64,000 nucleotides of DNA. It comes from Hyphobacterium marinum. Lineage in GTDB: Bacteria; Pseudomonadota; Alphaproteobacteria; Caulobacterales; Maricaulaceae. The DNA is taken from positions 806,001 through 870,000 of the forward strand of contig NZ_JAZDRO010000001.1 of the NCBI RefSeq assembly GCF_036330325.1, written 5' to 3'. Position 1 is the first letter of the stretch; each line of letters starts with the position of its first letter. Below are positions 31,809 through 41,094 of this stretch, one piece after another. The notes below the pieces were generated by a model. The model searched no databases. It saw only the letters and a program-made list of their open reading frames with translations, and had not been told where the DNA came from. The position numbers and the translations under genes are program-made.

Positions 31809-34800
31809 CTAAGACGCCTGGCCAATGGCTCTCAGAAGTTCGTCATAATCTTTGATCTTCTTGAACTGAATCTCTGGCGCGATGTCGCGGAAGTATCGTT
31901 CGGCGCTGTCTGTATTGTGAAGCTCGGCCAGCCTTAACTGCTCTTTGGTCGTGTCGCCTTTGGTTTCAGCGACAAAATAGATTTGCCGTTCGCCGGCGAA
32001 TTCCAAGGCGATGGCCCAGTCGGGGTTGTAGGGGCCACCGGGTGTCGGGATCGTGAAGCCCCTGGGAAGCTTGGCGTAGACGATGACCTCTTCGGCGGCC
32101 TCGAGTTCACTGGAGAAATCGCGCTCATTCTTCGAGTCGACGGCGACGTAGTTGTAGACGTGCTTGCTGGTCTCTAGAGCGTCTTCAAGCGGAATCTCTT
32201 GCCGGTCAGTCTCGAAGATCGAGACGTCATAGGTCTGCCCGGTTTTTTCGTATCGAAGCGACTCAATCGCCAATGCGACCTTCTCCCGGCGGATCAACTC
32301 GGCGACTTTGCGCAGGAACATCTCCGGGTTCTGCCCGAACATCGCGAACGTGTTTGCGTTAATGCCCGTCAGAATACGCCCGGTGGTCTGCCGTGTCAGC
32401 CGTGCCAGCGATGCCAGTTGGCCGATCAGGTCAAATCGAACAGTGCTGTCGACGGCATCCTCATAAGTCTCGGACCGGGTCCGTTCCTCGCGGAATGCGG
32501 AGCGGCTGCGAATGTTTTCCACGCCGATACCCGTGCCGAGTTCCGCGCCGGTCACGATAATCCTCTGGCGATCAACCGAAAGGTCTTTGTCCAGGCGGGC
32601 AACTGCACGCGTGATCAGCGACTCGGTGTCGAAATCGGTGAAATAGACCGCCTGCTTGTTGATCTGGTTCCAAAGCTCGAGAAAAGCTTCTTTCTCAAGA
32701 TTTTTCCGGCGCACCTCCGGCATGACCATCTTGCGGGCATTGCCGGTCATCCGGCGCAGCGCGGTTTCGTCGAACACGGTATCAACCAGGGCCACAAACT
32801 CGGCGGCATGCTCTTGCAGCGCATAGGGGAAGTTTTCCCATATGGCCTGCGCCTCCTCCGACGCTTCGCTGAGCTTGCCCGATGCTCCGGCGGCAATGGC
32901 CTCGGCAATGGTGTCGCGGTCCTCGTGCCACTTTGCCGTGATATGCCGGGCGGGATCGATATAGCGTTCGCCGATCAACCAGTATTCGAGTTCTGACGCT
33001 TGAGCCTGTGTGACGTCGTGCGCACCGGTTGGCGTCGTGATGGACAGGGTCTGGAAGTAGGCGGCGGTCGCTTCCCGCGGACGGCCTTTGAGCGCGTCGG
33101 CCATCTCGTCCTGAAGGGCCTTGGCAAAGTCTTCGTAGCTTTCCGAGGCGATGACGGTCAGGACATTGATCTGGTGGACAATGCTCTTGTCATCGGTCCG
33201 GTGGCCGTTTGCATCGACGCTGATGCGCAGTCCGCGCCCGACCTCTTGCCGCTTGCCGATTTCATGGTCGGACTGTTTGAGCGTGCAGATCGTGAAGACA
33301 TTCGGATTGTCCCAGCCTTCGCGCAGGGCGGAGTGCGAAAAGATGAAGCGCACCGGCTCGTCCAGAGACAGCAGGCGGCCCTTGTTCTTCAGGATCAGGT
33401 CGTAGGAGGACTCGTCCTTCGCCTCGCCTTTCTCGTCGCCAGTCTTGTTGACCGACGGATCGACCATGCGGCCCTTCTTGTCGATCGAGAAATAGCCGTC
33501 ATGAACCTGCTCGGGCCGGTCGCGCTTCACATAGGCGAGCCAGGCCTGATCAGTCGTGTCGAGTTCCGCCAGCTCATTGAGGGCGCGCTGATATTCTTCC
33601 TCGAACATCTGCGCGTAGAGGCCGTTCTGTTTCTCGCCGTCCTCGCCGTAGATGCGGTACTTCGCGACCTCGTCGATAAAGAACAGCGAGAGCACCTTGA
33701 TCCCGCGCGCATGCAGCAGACGCTCGCGATCGAAATGGGCGCGAATGGTTTCGCGGATCTGCACGCGGCGCACGGCGTTTTCGCTGGTGTCACCGGTGAC
33801 GCGGCCTTCTTCCAGCAGCTCGCCGTTGGTGAATTCGACTGTGCGCTGTGTCACGTCGATGTTGGAAACGGTGTAGCCCGCATATTCAGCCAGCCCGCCG
33901 GATTTCTCTTCCAGCCTGTCACCATCGCGCAGCCACACCGGTTTGCGTTTGACCTGCCCGCCCTTGAGGCCATGCTCGATCATCACCCGCGCTTCAGGCT
34001 TGCGGCCATCGGTGAAGGTGCGGAAGCCCGAAAGGTAGAGATAACCGTCGAGCCCCGGCAAGCCCTTGGTGGTCACGCCTTTGACCTGGATTTTTTTCAC
34101 CAGCTTGCGGTTATAGGCATCCAGCGCGTCGAGCCGGTGGACGAGGTTGTAGCGCGTCTTGTGTGTCGCCGAAAAACGCAGTGCCAGTGGCGACTGGAAG
34201 TGCGTCATCGCGGCCTGCGTCTTCGCCCCCTCCATCCGCTGAGGTTCGTCGAGGATCAGGATCGGGCGGTTTCCAGCAATCACATCGATTGGACGGCGGC
34301 TCTGAAAGCTGTCGGGCGTGTCAAAGATGATTCGCCCCGCTCCGCGCCCGGTATCGGCGGCGCGCACATCGGCGGTGAAGGCCTGTGTGTTGATGATCAT
34401 GCAGTGCAGCCCGCCATCCTCGCTGAACGCGGTAAGCTTGTTGAGCTGGCTGCTGCTGTAGACGAAGTGCCGGATCTTGTGGCCGTAGAGCGAATGGAAC
34501 CAGCCCTCGGTATCCTCCAGCGTCTTCTTCACCCCTTCGCGGATCGCGATGCTCGGCACGATGATGATGAATTTCGACCAGCCATACTCTGCGAAGAGCC
34601 GGTACATGGTGTCGATATAGACATAGGTCTTGCCGGTACCGGTCTCCATCTCGACATCGAGATTGACCGGCGCGGCCTTGCTCTTCGCCAGTTCGCCGGA
34701 GGGCGGCAGGTGCTGCGCCATCTGCACCTTGCGGATATTCTCGAGCAGGTCTGCATCGGAAAGTTTGAGCGGCGCATTGCGCAGCCCTTCCTCGAACAGG

Positions 34801-34955
34801 CTCGTTTGCGCCGCGGCATCGCCCATTCCACTAATTTGGCCCGGATCGATCTGGTATTGGACGCCCTCGATACGCGGCTGACCGGCAAAGCAATCGACCA
34901 CGGCCTGCGTGGCCTTGGCCTGGTAATCGAGCGGCTTGAAAATCTGCTGGGTCAT
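31809..34955 (-). CDS. res: Type III restriction endonuclease Res subunit
   Basis: The 1048-residue protein is a superfamily 2 helicase-nuclease. Walker A is ETGTGKT at 104-110, the DEAD-box equivalent is DEPQ at 236-239, and motif III is LRFSATH. Helicase C follows with the WDNPNVF and QEVGRGLRI motifs. A C-terminal nuclease-like segment has NPDWAIALEF...YFVAETKG, fitting PD-(D/E)XK. With Mod, Res cuts DNA after ATP-driven sliding from two unmethylated head-to-head sites. It is the last gene of the operon, 4 bases after mod. Confidence 0.93.
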   Translation of the reverse strand: MTQQIFKPLDYQAKATQAVVDCFAGQPRIEGVQYQIDPGQISGMGDAAAQTSLFEEGLRNAPLKLSDADLLENIRKVQMAQHLPPSGELAKSKAAPVNLDVEMETGTGKTYVYIDTMYRLFAEYGWSKFIIIVPSIAIREGVKKTLEDTEGWFHSLYGHKIRHFVYSSSQLNKLTAFSEDGGLHCMIINTQAFTADVRAADTGRGAGRIIFDTPDSFQSRRPIDVIAGNRPILILDEPQRMEGAKTQAAMTHFQSPLALRFSATHKTRYNLVHRLDALDAYNRKLVKKIQVKGVTTKGLPGLDGYLYLSGFRTFTDGRKPEARVMIEHGLKGGQVKRKPVWLRDGDRLEEKSGGLAEYAGYTVSNIDVTQRTVEFTNGELLEEGRVTGDTSENAVRRVQIRETIRAHFDRERLLHARGIKVLSLFFIDEVAKYRIYGEDGEKQNGLYAQMFEEEYQRALNELAELDTTDQAWLAYVKRDRPEQVHDGYFSIDKKGRMVDPSVNKTGDEKGEAKDESSYDLILKNKGRLLSLDEPVRFIFSHSALREGWDNPNVFTICTLKQSDHEIGKRQEVGRGLRISVDANGHRTDDKSIVHQINVLTVIASESYEDFAKALQDEMADALKGRPREATAAYFQTLSITTPTGAHDVTQAQASELEYWLIGERYIDPARHITAKWHEDRDTIAEAIAAGASGKLSEASEEAQAIWENFPYALQEHAAEFVALVDTVFDETALRRMTGNARKMVMPEVRRKNLEKEAFLELWNQINKQAVYFTDFDTESLITRAVARLDKDLSVDRQRIIVTGAELGTGIGVENIRSRSAFREERTRSETYEDAVDSTVRFDLIGQLASLARLTRQTTGRILTGINANTFAMFGQNPEMFLRKVAELIRREKVALAIESLRYEKTGQTYDVSIFETDRQEIPLEDALETSKHVYNYVAVDSKNERDFSSELEAAEEVIVYAKLPRGFTIPTPGGPYNPDWAIALEFAGERQIYFVAETKGDTTKEQLRLAELHNTDSAERYFRDIAPEIQFKKIKDYDELLRAIGQAS

Positions 34956-34959
34956 GCGC

Positions 34960-36909
34960 TCAGAGCACCCGCACCTGGGTGTCGGGCGCGCGCTGCTTCA
35001 GGCGGCTGTGAACATTTTCCTTGGCCGCATCGCTGGCAAAGCCATCGTCGCGGAAGAGGACGCGCAAGGGGGTAAGCTCGGCCATGGCGTCGGCCAGTTC
35101 GGTGTCGATTCCGGCACTCTTTCCATTTGGTCCGCTGCCGCCGGGCTGTGCAAAACAAGCGATCAGTGCCGCGCCTTTGCCGGTGCCGTCTTCGGGGGCA
35201 TCGACCAGCCAGACTGTGCGCCCGGCCAGCTCGCGTTGCTCGATCGGCAGCGTGATATCGACGCCCCAGCGCAGCAGTGCACCGAACAGCAAATCCTCTT
35301 CACTGCGGTCGTCCTTGATATGACTGACCATGCCGAGGAGCGCTTCCTGCGTGGCCTCCTTGGGCGTGACACTGGTGTCGACAAAATTGCCGCTATCGGT
35401 CCGGAAAGCACGGAAGCCGGTGTCTAGTTTGCCGGCAAGTTCAGGAGTCTCTTTGATGATTTTCTTGCCCGCGCGGCGGATGCGTTCTCGGGTCACTTCT
35501 GCAATTGTTGCATAGCCATGCTCCCGCGCTTCTTGCCGGTCTGATACAATTTCATCTATCTGGATAGTGAAGCATCGATGTCGGGTACTTTGCTCGTAAT
35601 TGTAAGCCGAAATTGCATGGGCCAAAGACCCTGACCCTGCAAACAGGTCGACAACGATCTCGCTATCCGCGCCTGTCAAGGCAATCTCAAGCAGTTTCTT
35701 TAGAAAGGCAGTTGGCTTAGGGAAAGGAAAAATTCGAGCGTCGCCAAACAAATCGATGACCTCATTGGTGCCATGTTGAGTGTAGACGTCGTCAATGATC
35801 GAGAACGGCTTGCCGGTTCGTTGAGTGCCATCTCGATCTCGTAAATACTGTTTTGTATGGACTGACCAGCCGCCAGATCGATCTTTGACAAACTCCAATT
35901 CACCATACCTTAGTGCATCTTCCACACGCTCTTTCGACCAGAGCCATTGTCGTTTGGGCGTGATCAACTCGCCATCTGGGCCGGGTATCGGGAACACAAG
36001 ATTTGGCCGGGCCCCCATACTCTTTGTCGCCTCAAGGGGGTGAGTCCTGTACGGGCCACGAGAAGAAAAGTTATCATCTTTCGATTTGTAGTAACGTTTG
36101 ATGCTTTCCTCAGTAAGCGGGATTTGAAAGTTATCTAGAGTCTCGATATCTTTTGCAAAAACAAGAACATACTCGTGGAGTGTGATAAGGTGCTTTTCTT
36201 TGGCTCCTCCGCCGTAACGCTTCTTCCAGACCATTTGATCAACGAAGTTTTCTTCGCCAAAAATTTCATCCGCAATCTGCCGGAGCTTCGACTGTTCGTT
36301 ATCATCGATGCTGATAAAGATCAGCCCATCGGAGGAAAGTAAGTTTCTAGCCAACCTAAGGCGGGAATAGATCATCGTCATCCAATCGGAATGAAAACGA
36401 CCATTCGAAGAAGGGTTCGAGACCAGCTTTCCCAGCTCACTAGATCGCTGCTCGCTGCCTTCACTAAACTGTGCTTCGCTGACAGCAAAATCATCGTCGT
36501 AAACGAAGTCGCTACCCGTGTTGTACGGCGGGTCGATGTAGATCATCTTCACCTTGCCGAGATAGGTCTCCTGCAACAGCTTCAGTGCGTCGAGATTGTC
36601 GCCTTCGATGAAGAGGTTGCGCGTGGTGTCGAAGTCCACGCTTTCCTCGCGCATCGGGCGCAGCGTCTTGTCGATCGGCGTGTTCGCAGTGAGCAGCGCC
36701 TGGCGCTTGCCCGGCCAATCGAGCCGGTAGCGTTCCGCCGGGCCTTCGACCAGATAATCCGACAGCGCCTGACGCAACAGGTCGAAATCGACCATCGGCG
36801 CATCCTCGCGCGAGCCTTCCGTGCGGCATTCGGGGAACAGTTCGAGCAGGCGCTCGATATTCTGCCTTGTCAGGTCGGGGGTGGAGGCGTCGAGTTTCTC
36901 GATGGTCAT
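34960..36909 (-). CDS. mod: Type III DNA methyltransferase Mod subunit (N6-adenine)
   Basis: Mod methylates the recognition site and gives specificity to the Res complex. The 649-residue protein shows motif IV DPPYNTGSD at 126-134 and motif I VVDLFAGSGSLAHA near residue 425; this IV-before-I order marks a beta-class N6-adenine enzyme. Between them lies the target recognition region. DNA of that region (about 35450-36500) is visibly AT-richer than both flanks, as if swapped in by recombination. The start at 36909 follows DUF4391 by 10 bases. Confidence 0.94.
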   Translation of the reverse strand: MTIEKLDASTPDLTRQNIERLLELFPECRTEGSREDAPMVDFDLLRQALSDYLVEGPAERYRLDWPGKRQALLTANTPIDKTLRPMREESVDFDTTRNLFIEGDNLDALKLLQETYLGKVKMIYIDPPYNTGSDFVYDDDFAVSEAQFSEGSEQRSSELGKLVSNPSSNGRFHSDWMTMIYSRLRLARNLLSSDGLIFISIDDNEQSKLRQIADEIFGEENFVDQMVWKKRYGGGAKEKHLITLHEYVLVFAKDIETLDNFQIPLTEESIKRYYKSKDDNFSSRGPYRTHPLEATKSMGARPNLVFPIPGPDGELITPKRQWLWSKERVEDALRYGELEFVKDRSGGWSVHTKQYLRDRDGTQRTGKPFSIIDDVYTQHGTNEVIDLFGDARIFPFPKPTAFLKKLLEIALTGADSEIVVDLFAGSGSLAHAISAYNYEQSTRHRCFTIQIDEIVSDRQEAREHGYATIAEVTRERIRRAGKKIIKETPELAGKLDTGFRAFRTDSGNFVDTSVTPKEATQEALLGMVSHIKDDRSEEDLLFGALLRWGVDITLPIEQRELAGRTVWLVDAPEDGTGKGAALIACFAQPGGSGPNGKSAGIDTELADAMAELTPLRVLFRDDGFASDAAKENVHSRLKQRAPDTQVRVL

Positions 36910-36919
36910 GATGTCTTCT

Positions 36920-37600
36920 TCAGTCCTTGGCGGTCAGCGCTTTCAACGCGGCCTGGGCGGCGCGTAATTCGCGGTTGATCTCGGTCTTGCGGGCAAAGTC
37001 CCCCGTCCGGCGCAATATCAGTTGCAGCCGCTCGACAGCTTTGCCCTGTGTGGCGATCTGGCTCAAGCGTTCCGCCTGCGCGCGCAAGGATTCTCCTGCG
37101 CGGGCACCATGCGGCCAGAGCGAGCGGAGGAGCCCGGCATAGAGCCCCTTCAGGCTAGCCGCCTGCGGCAATGGCGCGCGAGGTTCCAAATCCGCAACCC
37201 ATGCCCCGCGCCAATGCTCGAGCGTCACCGCCTGAGACTTGTCCGCCTCGCTGCGCCGCTTGTAGGCCGCCGCCAGCATCACCTCATCCCCATCGGGCGC
37301 ATGGCGCACCAGTTCGAACAGGATCGGGTGCGGAATGGCCTTGTCGATATGGGCCAGCACACGGTCGTCGAGCCGGTCGCCGCGCAGGTGCAGGCGGAAC
37401 ACCTCGATTTCGTCGACGCCACCCGATGGCGGCAGGTTCACGCTGCGCACGAACAGTTTGAACGCCCAGTCAATCCGCTGGACCTGCGCGTCATAGAGCG
37501 CGCGGATTGCTTTGCCGCCGCCGGCCTGCCGGAACAGCCGGTCGCGCGCGATGCGGCTCTCGACCGTCGCCGCTTGGGGCCAGGCGAAGAGCGTGCTCAT
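36920..37600 (-). CDS. DUF4391-family protein linked to a Type III R-M-like operon
   Basis: The 226-residue protein belongs to DUF4391. Recognisable parts are RLFRQAGGGKAIRALYDAQVQRIDW, NLPPSGGVDEIEVFRLHL and HIDKAIPHPILFELV. A C-terminal helical segment with KAVERLQLILRRTGDFARKTEINRELR looks like a coiled coil. No catalytic motif is obvious. It overlaps the upstream helicase stop by 4 bases (ATGA) and is followed by mod. It may be a structural partner of the helicase; the role is unknown. Confidence 0.8.
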   Translation of the reverse strand: MSTLFAWPQAATVESRIARDRLFRQAGGGKAIRALYDAQVQRIDWAFKLFVRSVNLPPSGGVDEIEVFRLHLRGDRLDDRVLAHIDKAIPHPILFELVRHAPDGDEVMLAAAYKRRSEADKSQAVTLEHWRGAWVADLEPRAPLPQAASLKGLYAGLLRSLWPHGARAGESLRAQAERLSQIATQGKAVERLQLILRRTGDFARKTEINRELRAAQAALKALTAKD

Positions 37601-40600
37601 GCCTCTGTGTCACGGACGACCAGGAAGGCGATCAGTTCGAAATCGTCGATCCCGGCGACCTCGCCAATCAGCGCCGTGGTCGGCCCGCTTGCAAACAGGC
37701 TGTCGATGTCGCGCCCTTCCTTCTCCTCGATCATTGAGCGGATCGCCGCGTTCAGCAGGTCGGAATAGGTCTCCATCCGCCGCCCGTCCTCGGTCTCCCG
37801 GTTGAAGGGTTCATAAAGCGCGGGGTCTGGCTCGGTGCGGCCCCGTGCGGCAGCCCGGAGCATGTCGAGCGCGTGCTTGGGGTCGGTGTGGCGCACGACC
37901 GCCTCGCCGTTTGCCTTCACATAGACGAGGTAAAAGGGATGCAGCCTATTGTGCTGTTTCAGCTCGGCCTCGGCATCGAGATTGCGCAGGCAGAAGATGA
38001 CACCGGGCGGCAGTTTGGGCCCGGCCGGGACGATAGCATGCATTCCGAGCGGCGCATCATCGAGACTGCCGTTTTCGCGCACCCAGCTGACCAGATCCAT
38101 GCGGAAGTCGTTGAGGCCGAGGTCGGTAATGCCGACGCCCTGGCGAAGGTCTTCGAGGTCGACGACCTCCTCCTGCATCCGGCGAAGCTGCTCGCGGCGG
38201 TATATGACATCGTTCTCGCGCGCGGTCAGCGGGTTGTCATCGCCGGTCGCGGTGACGTCGGCGATAATCATGCGGCCTTCGACGCGATCCTTGAGATTGA
38301 TGTAGTCGTCGAGCTCGATATCGGGCCAGTAGCTGACGAGCTGGATGCGGGCATTCTTGCTGCCGATACGGTCGACGCGGCCGAAACGCTGGATGATCCG
38401 GACCGGGTTCCAGTGGATGTCGTAATTCACCACCATGTCGCAGTCCTGAAGGTTCTGGCCCTCGGAAATACAGTCGGTGGCGATGACGATGTCGATCTCG
38501 CGCGTTTCCGTCTTCAGCCGCTCGATCTGCGCCTTCTTTTTCGCGACCGGCGAGAAGAGGGTGAGCACGGCATTGAAATCGAGGCCCTGGCCAAGCGTGG
38601 ACTTCGGCCCGCCCGAACCGGTGACCAGTGCCGAATGCCGCCCGTCCTTTTCGGCCACGAGCGCGGCGATCTGGTCGTAAAGATACTCGGCGGTGTCGGC
38701 GAAGGCGGTGAATATCAGCAGCTTGCCATTGCCTTCGTTTATCGGCTGCTCGCGCTTGCGCAGGACAAAGTCGATCAGGTGCTGAAGCTTCTTGTCGTGT
38801 TCAGGGCCGACACGCTCCATTCCGGTGAGCAGCCCGTCGATCAGCGCGAGATCGCCTTCGAGGTCCCGGCGGTAGGAGACGAGGTCCATGTCTTCGAACG
38901 CGACCCGGACATGCCCGCGCTCCAGCTCGGTGGGGACGTCATCTTCATCATCGGGCCGTTCGACTTCGTAGGCGAAGGCCGCGCCGCCGCCGCGCTCGAA
39001 TTGTTCAATCGCCTTCAGCGTCGCCCGGTGTGTGTCGGCCAGGCGGGACAGGGTCAGCCGGAAGGCCTGAACCGAACTTTCCAGCCGTTTGAGCAGGTTT
39101 GCCCGCATCAGCGCCCGGATCGAGCTTTCGCGGTCGGTGCCTTTAAGGACGTTCGTTTCGGTTGCGGTATCGTATTGCGAATACTTGTCCTTGCGGCTCG
39201 GCTGCACGTAGGTCAGCGGTGCATAGACCGCGAGCTCGAGCTTGCTCAGGTCGTTGTAGATGTCGTCGAAAGTTGGAACGCCTGGCCTGTCGGTGAGTGC
39301 TGGCCGGAACGAGACGGGTTTGAGCCGTTCGGGGAAGCCGCCGATTTCCTCGGTGTCGTAATAGGTCGTGATATGCCGCCGCGACCGGGCGATCGTCACA
39401 CTGTCGAGGAGGTCGAAAAAGGCAAAGTCCAACCGGTCGAGAATGGCCTGGGGCGTTCGCTCATGAAGCGGCAGCTCTTCCCACTCATTGAAGGCGCGCT
39501 GCGCTTGCCGGAAAATTTCCTCGATCGTCTGGTTCGCGCCGAGTTTTTCTGCAAACGCCTTGCTGTCCCCCTCATAGGCCAGAGCAAGCTGGTTTTTAAG
39601 GTCGGCAAACCGGTTGTTCACGGGCGTGGCCGACAGCATCAGCACCTTGGTCTTCACCCCCGCGCGAATGACTCGGTTCAGCAGCGCCCGGTATCGCGTC
39701 TCGGCCTCGCCCTGCGCCAAGGTGGCGTCGTCGTTCCGGAAGTTGTGGGATTCGTCGATGACGATGAGGTCGTAATTGCCCCAATTCACCTGATCGAGCG
39801 GCATGCCCATCGAGTAGCCGCTGGTTCGCAGCAGGTCGGTGTGCGCGAGCACATCGTAGTTCAGCCGGTCCTCGGCCAGGATATTGGTGGTCAGGTTCTT
39901 GTTGTAGGTGTGCCAGTTGTCGGCGAGTTTCTTGGGGCAGAGGACAAGGACCGACTTGTTGCGAAGCTCGTAGTATTTGATGACCGCGAGCGCCGTGAAC
40001 GTCTTACCCAGGCCGACGCTGTCCGCCAGAATGCATCCATTGAACGTCTCGAGCTTGTTGATCAGGCCAAGCGCGGCATCCTGCTGAAATCTGTAAAGCG
40101 TGTTCCAGACTTTCGTCTCACGGAAGCCCGTTCGATCATTCGGCAGCAGGTCTTCATTGATGTCTTCCAGAAACGTCCGGAAGATGACCGAGAGCATCAA
40201 ATGGTAAATGCGGGCAGGCGAATTTTCAGCGTAGACCTGTTCGAGTTGCCGGCAGAGCGCGTCCGTCACGTCCTCAAGCCGTTCTGGGTCGCTCCAGAGT
40301 TGATCAAACAGACCGCCGTATCGGGCGACAGCCGCGTCGTCCGTGGTCTTGTTGATCATGGTCAGATTGCCCGGCTGATATCCCAGGTCGGCAGTCGTGA
40401 AGCCATGAAGGCTCGTGTAGACCGTGCTCGAAGACGCGCCGTTTGCGCATAGGAACGAGGGAATTGGATCTTTCGGATTCGCCTTGAACTTGCCTTTCGC
40501 CCGTATCCAGTCAGCACACTGACGCGCCAGCGCGCGCGTCGTCATCTTGTTGCGAAGTCTTATTTCGAAGGGAGTTCCGGCAAGGTCCCGGCGGTTCATC

Positions 40601-40833
40601 ACCGGCGGAATGATGAACTCGCGATGCTGGTTTTTGCTGGCTTCGCGATCCGTCACAAACGACGGTCCCGTAAAGATAAACTCGAAGCTCTCCAGGTTTT
40701 GCAATTGCTGCTCAAGCGCCGCGAACGCGTGAATGGAGAATGATGCTGCCGAGACTTTGACCGTCTGCTTGCCTTCAAGCTCCGATTGCAGATCGTCGCC
40801 AAAGAGCGAGCTGATATTGTCGAGTATCTCCAT
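37597..40833 (-). CDS. SNF2-type DEAD/DEAH helicase of the R-M operon
   Basis: The 1078-residue protein starts with a region that may be a phospholipase-D-like or nuclease fold (about 1-170), then an SF2 helicase core. Walker A is DSVGLGKTF near residue 273 and the DESH box is near 362. Helicase_C contains IQRFGRVDRIGSKN. It heads the four-gene operon whose other members are DUF4391, Mod and Res. A SNF2-type ATPase paired with a Type III R-M is more than the minimal Mod-Res pair needs. The start ATG is at 40833, divergent from the giant gene. Confidence 0.88.
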   Translation of the reverse strand: MEILDNISSLFGDDLQSELEGKQTVKVSAASFSIHAFAALEQQLQNLESFEFIFTGPSFVTDREASKNQHREFIIPPVMNRRDLAGTPFEIRLRNKMTTRALARQCADWIRAKGKFKANPKDPIPSFLCANGASSSTVYTSLHGFTTADLGYQPGNLTMINKTTDDAAVARYGGLFDQLWSDPERLEDVTDALCRQLEQVYAENSPARIYHLMLSVIFRTFLEDINEDLLPNDRTGFRETKVWNTLYRFQQDAALGLINKLETFNGCILADSVGLGKTFTALAVIKYYELRNKSVLVLCPKKLADNWHTYNKNLTTNILAEDRLNYDVLAHTDLLRTSGYSMGMPLDQVNWGNYDLIVIDESHNFRNDDATLAQGEAETRYRALLNRVIRAGVKTKVLMLSATPVNNRFADLKNQLALAYEGDSKAFAEKLGANQTIEEIFRQAQRAFNEWEELPLHERTPQAILDRLDFAFFDLLDSVTIARSRRHITTYYDTEEIGGFPERLKPVSFRPALTDRPGVPTFDDIYNDLSKLELAVYAPLTYVQPSRKDKYSQYDTATETNVLKGTDRESSIRALMRANLLKRLESSVQAFRLTLSRLADTHRATLKAIEQFERGGGAAFAYEVERPDDEDDVPTELERGHVRVAFEDMDLVSYRRDLEGDLALIDGLLTGMERVGPEHDKKLQHLIDFVLRKREQPINEGNGKLLIFTAFADTAEYLYDQIAALVAEKDGRHSALVTGSGGPKSTLGQGLDFNAVLTLFSPVAKKKAQIERLKTETREIDIVIATDCISEGQNLQDCDMVVNYDIHWNPVRIIQRFGRVDRIGSKNARIQLVSYWPDIELDDYINLKDRVEGRMIIADVTATGDDNPLTARENDVIYRREQLRRMQEEVVDLEDLRQGVGITDLGLNDFRMDLVSWVRENGSLDDAPLGMHAIVPAGPKLPPGVIFCLRNLDAEAELKQHNRLHPFYLVYVKANGEAVVRHTDPKHALDMLRAAARGRTEPDPALYEPFNRETEDGRRMETYSDLLNAAIRSMIEEKEGRDIDSLFASGPTTALIGEVAGIDDFELIAFLVVRDTEA

Positions 40834-41042
40834 CCTATCCTTGAAGCCTGAAATCCGGTTTCAGGCAACCGGCGGGCCGGTTCGAAAGAGCGAGCAGCCG
40901 CGGGGATCGCGGCCGATTTCCACCGGCGGAAGCTTGAAGCCGAAGGCCCCACCGTCCTTGCCGTCTCTCTGTGTCACGACGCGAGTTTTTCTCGGATGTC
41001 CGCCCCTTCCCAAAACCGACTCGAAGACCGGCGCACTACCTG

Positions 41043-41057
41043 TTAGGGTTTAGTTAA
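41043..41057. promoter_or_regulatory. CtrA-like box TTAG-N7-TTAA upstream of the giant gene
   Basis: TTAG 41043-41046, 7 bases, TTAA 41054-41057, 38 bases before the ATG at 41095, in a 261-base divergent region that otherwise shows no gene. One mismatch to TTAA-N7-TTAA. The same variant occurs upstream of rmuC. Confidence 0.3.
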
Positions 41058-41094
41058 CTGGATTTACATTCGGCGAGTGGGGAGGGGCTTCAGG

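Noticed and set aside
31526..31825. 99-residue minus-strand ORF crossing the tRNA
   Set aside because: Its MAHRGRFELPTPRFVVW segment is the reverse of the tRNA-Arg; a well-known spurious translation, and the frame lies mostly over the tRNA.
33000..35075. 691-residue plus-strand ORF opposite res and mod
   Set aside because: It is antisense to well-supported coding sequence; GC-rich codon bias opens such frames. No motif is seen.
37873..40452. 859-residue plus-strand ORF opposite the helicase
   Set aside because: Antisense shadow of a gene with clear helicase motifs.
31809..40833. DISARM or BREX system
   Set aside because: No DUF1998 (DrmB), no PglZ or BrxC and no BrxL; the Mod and Res pair fits Type III R-M.
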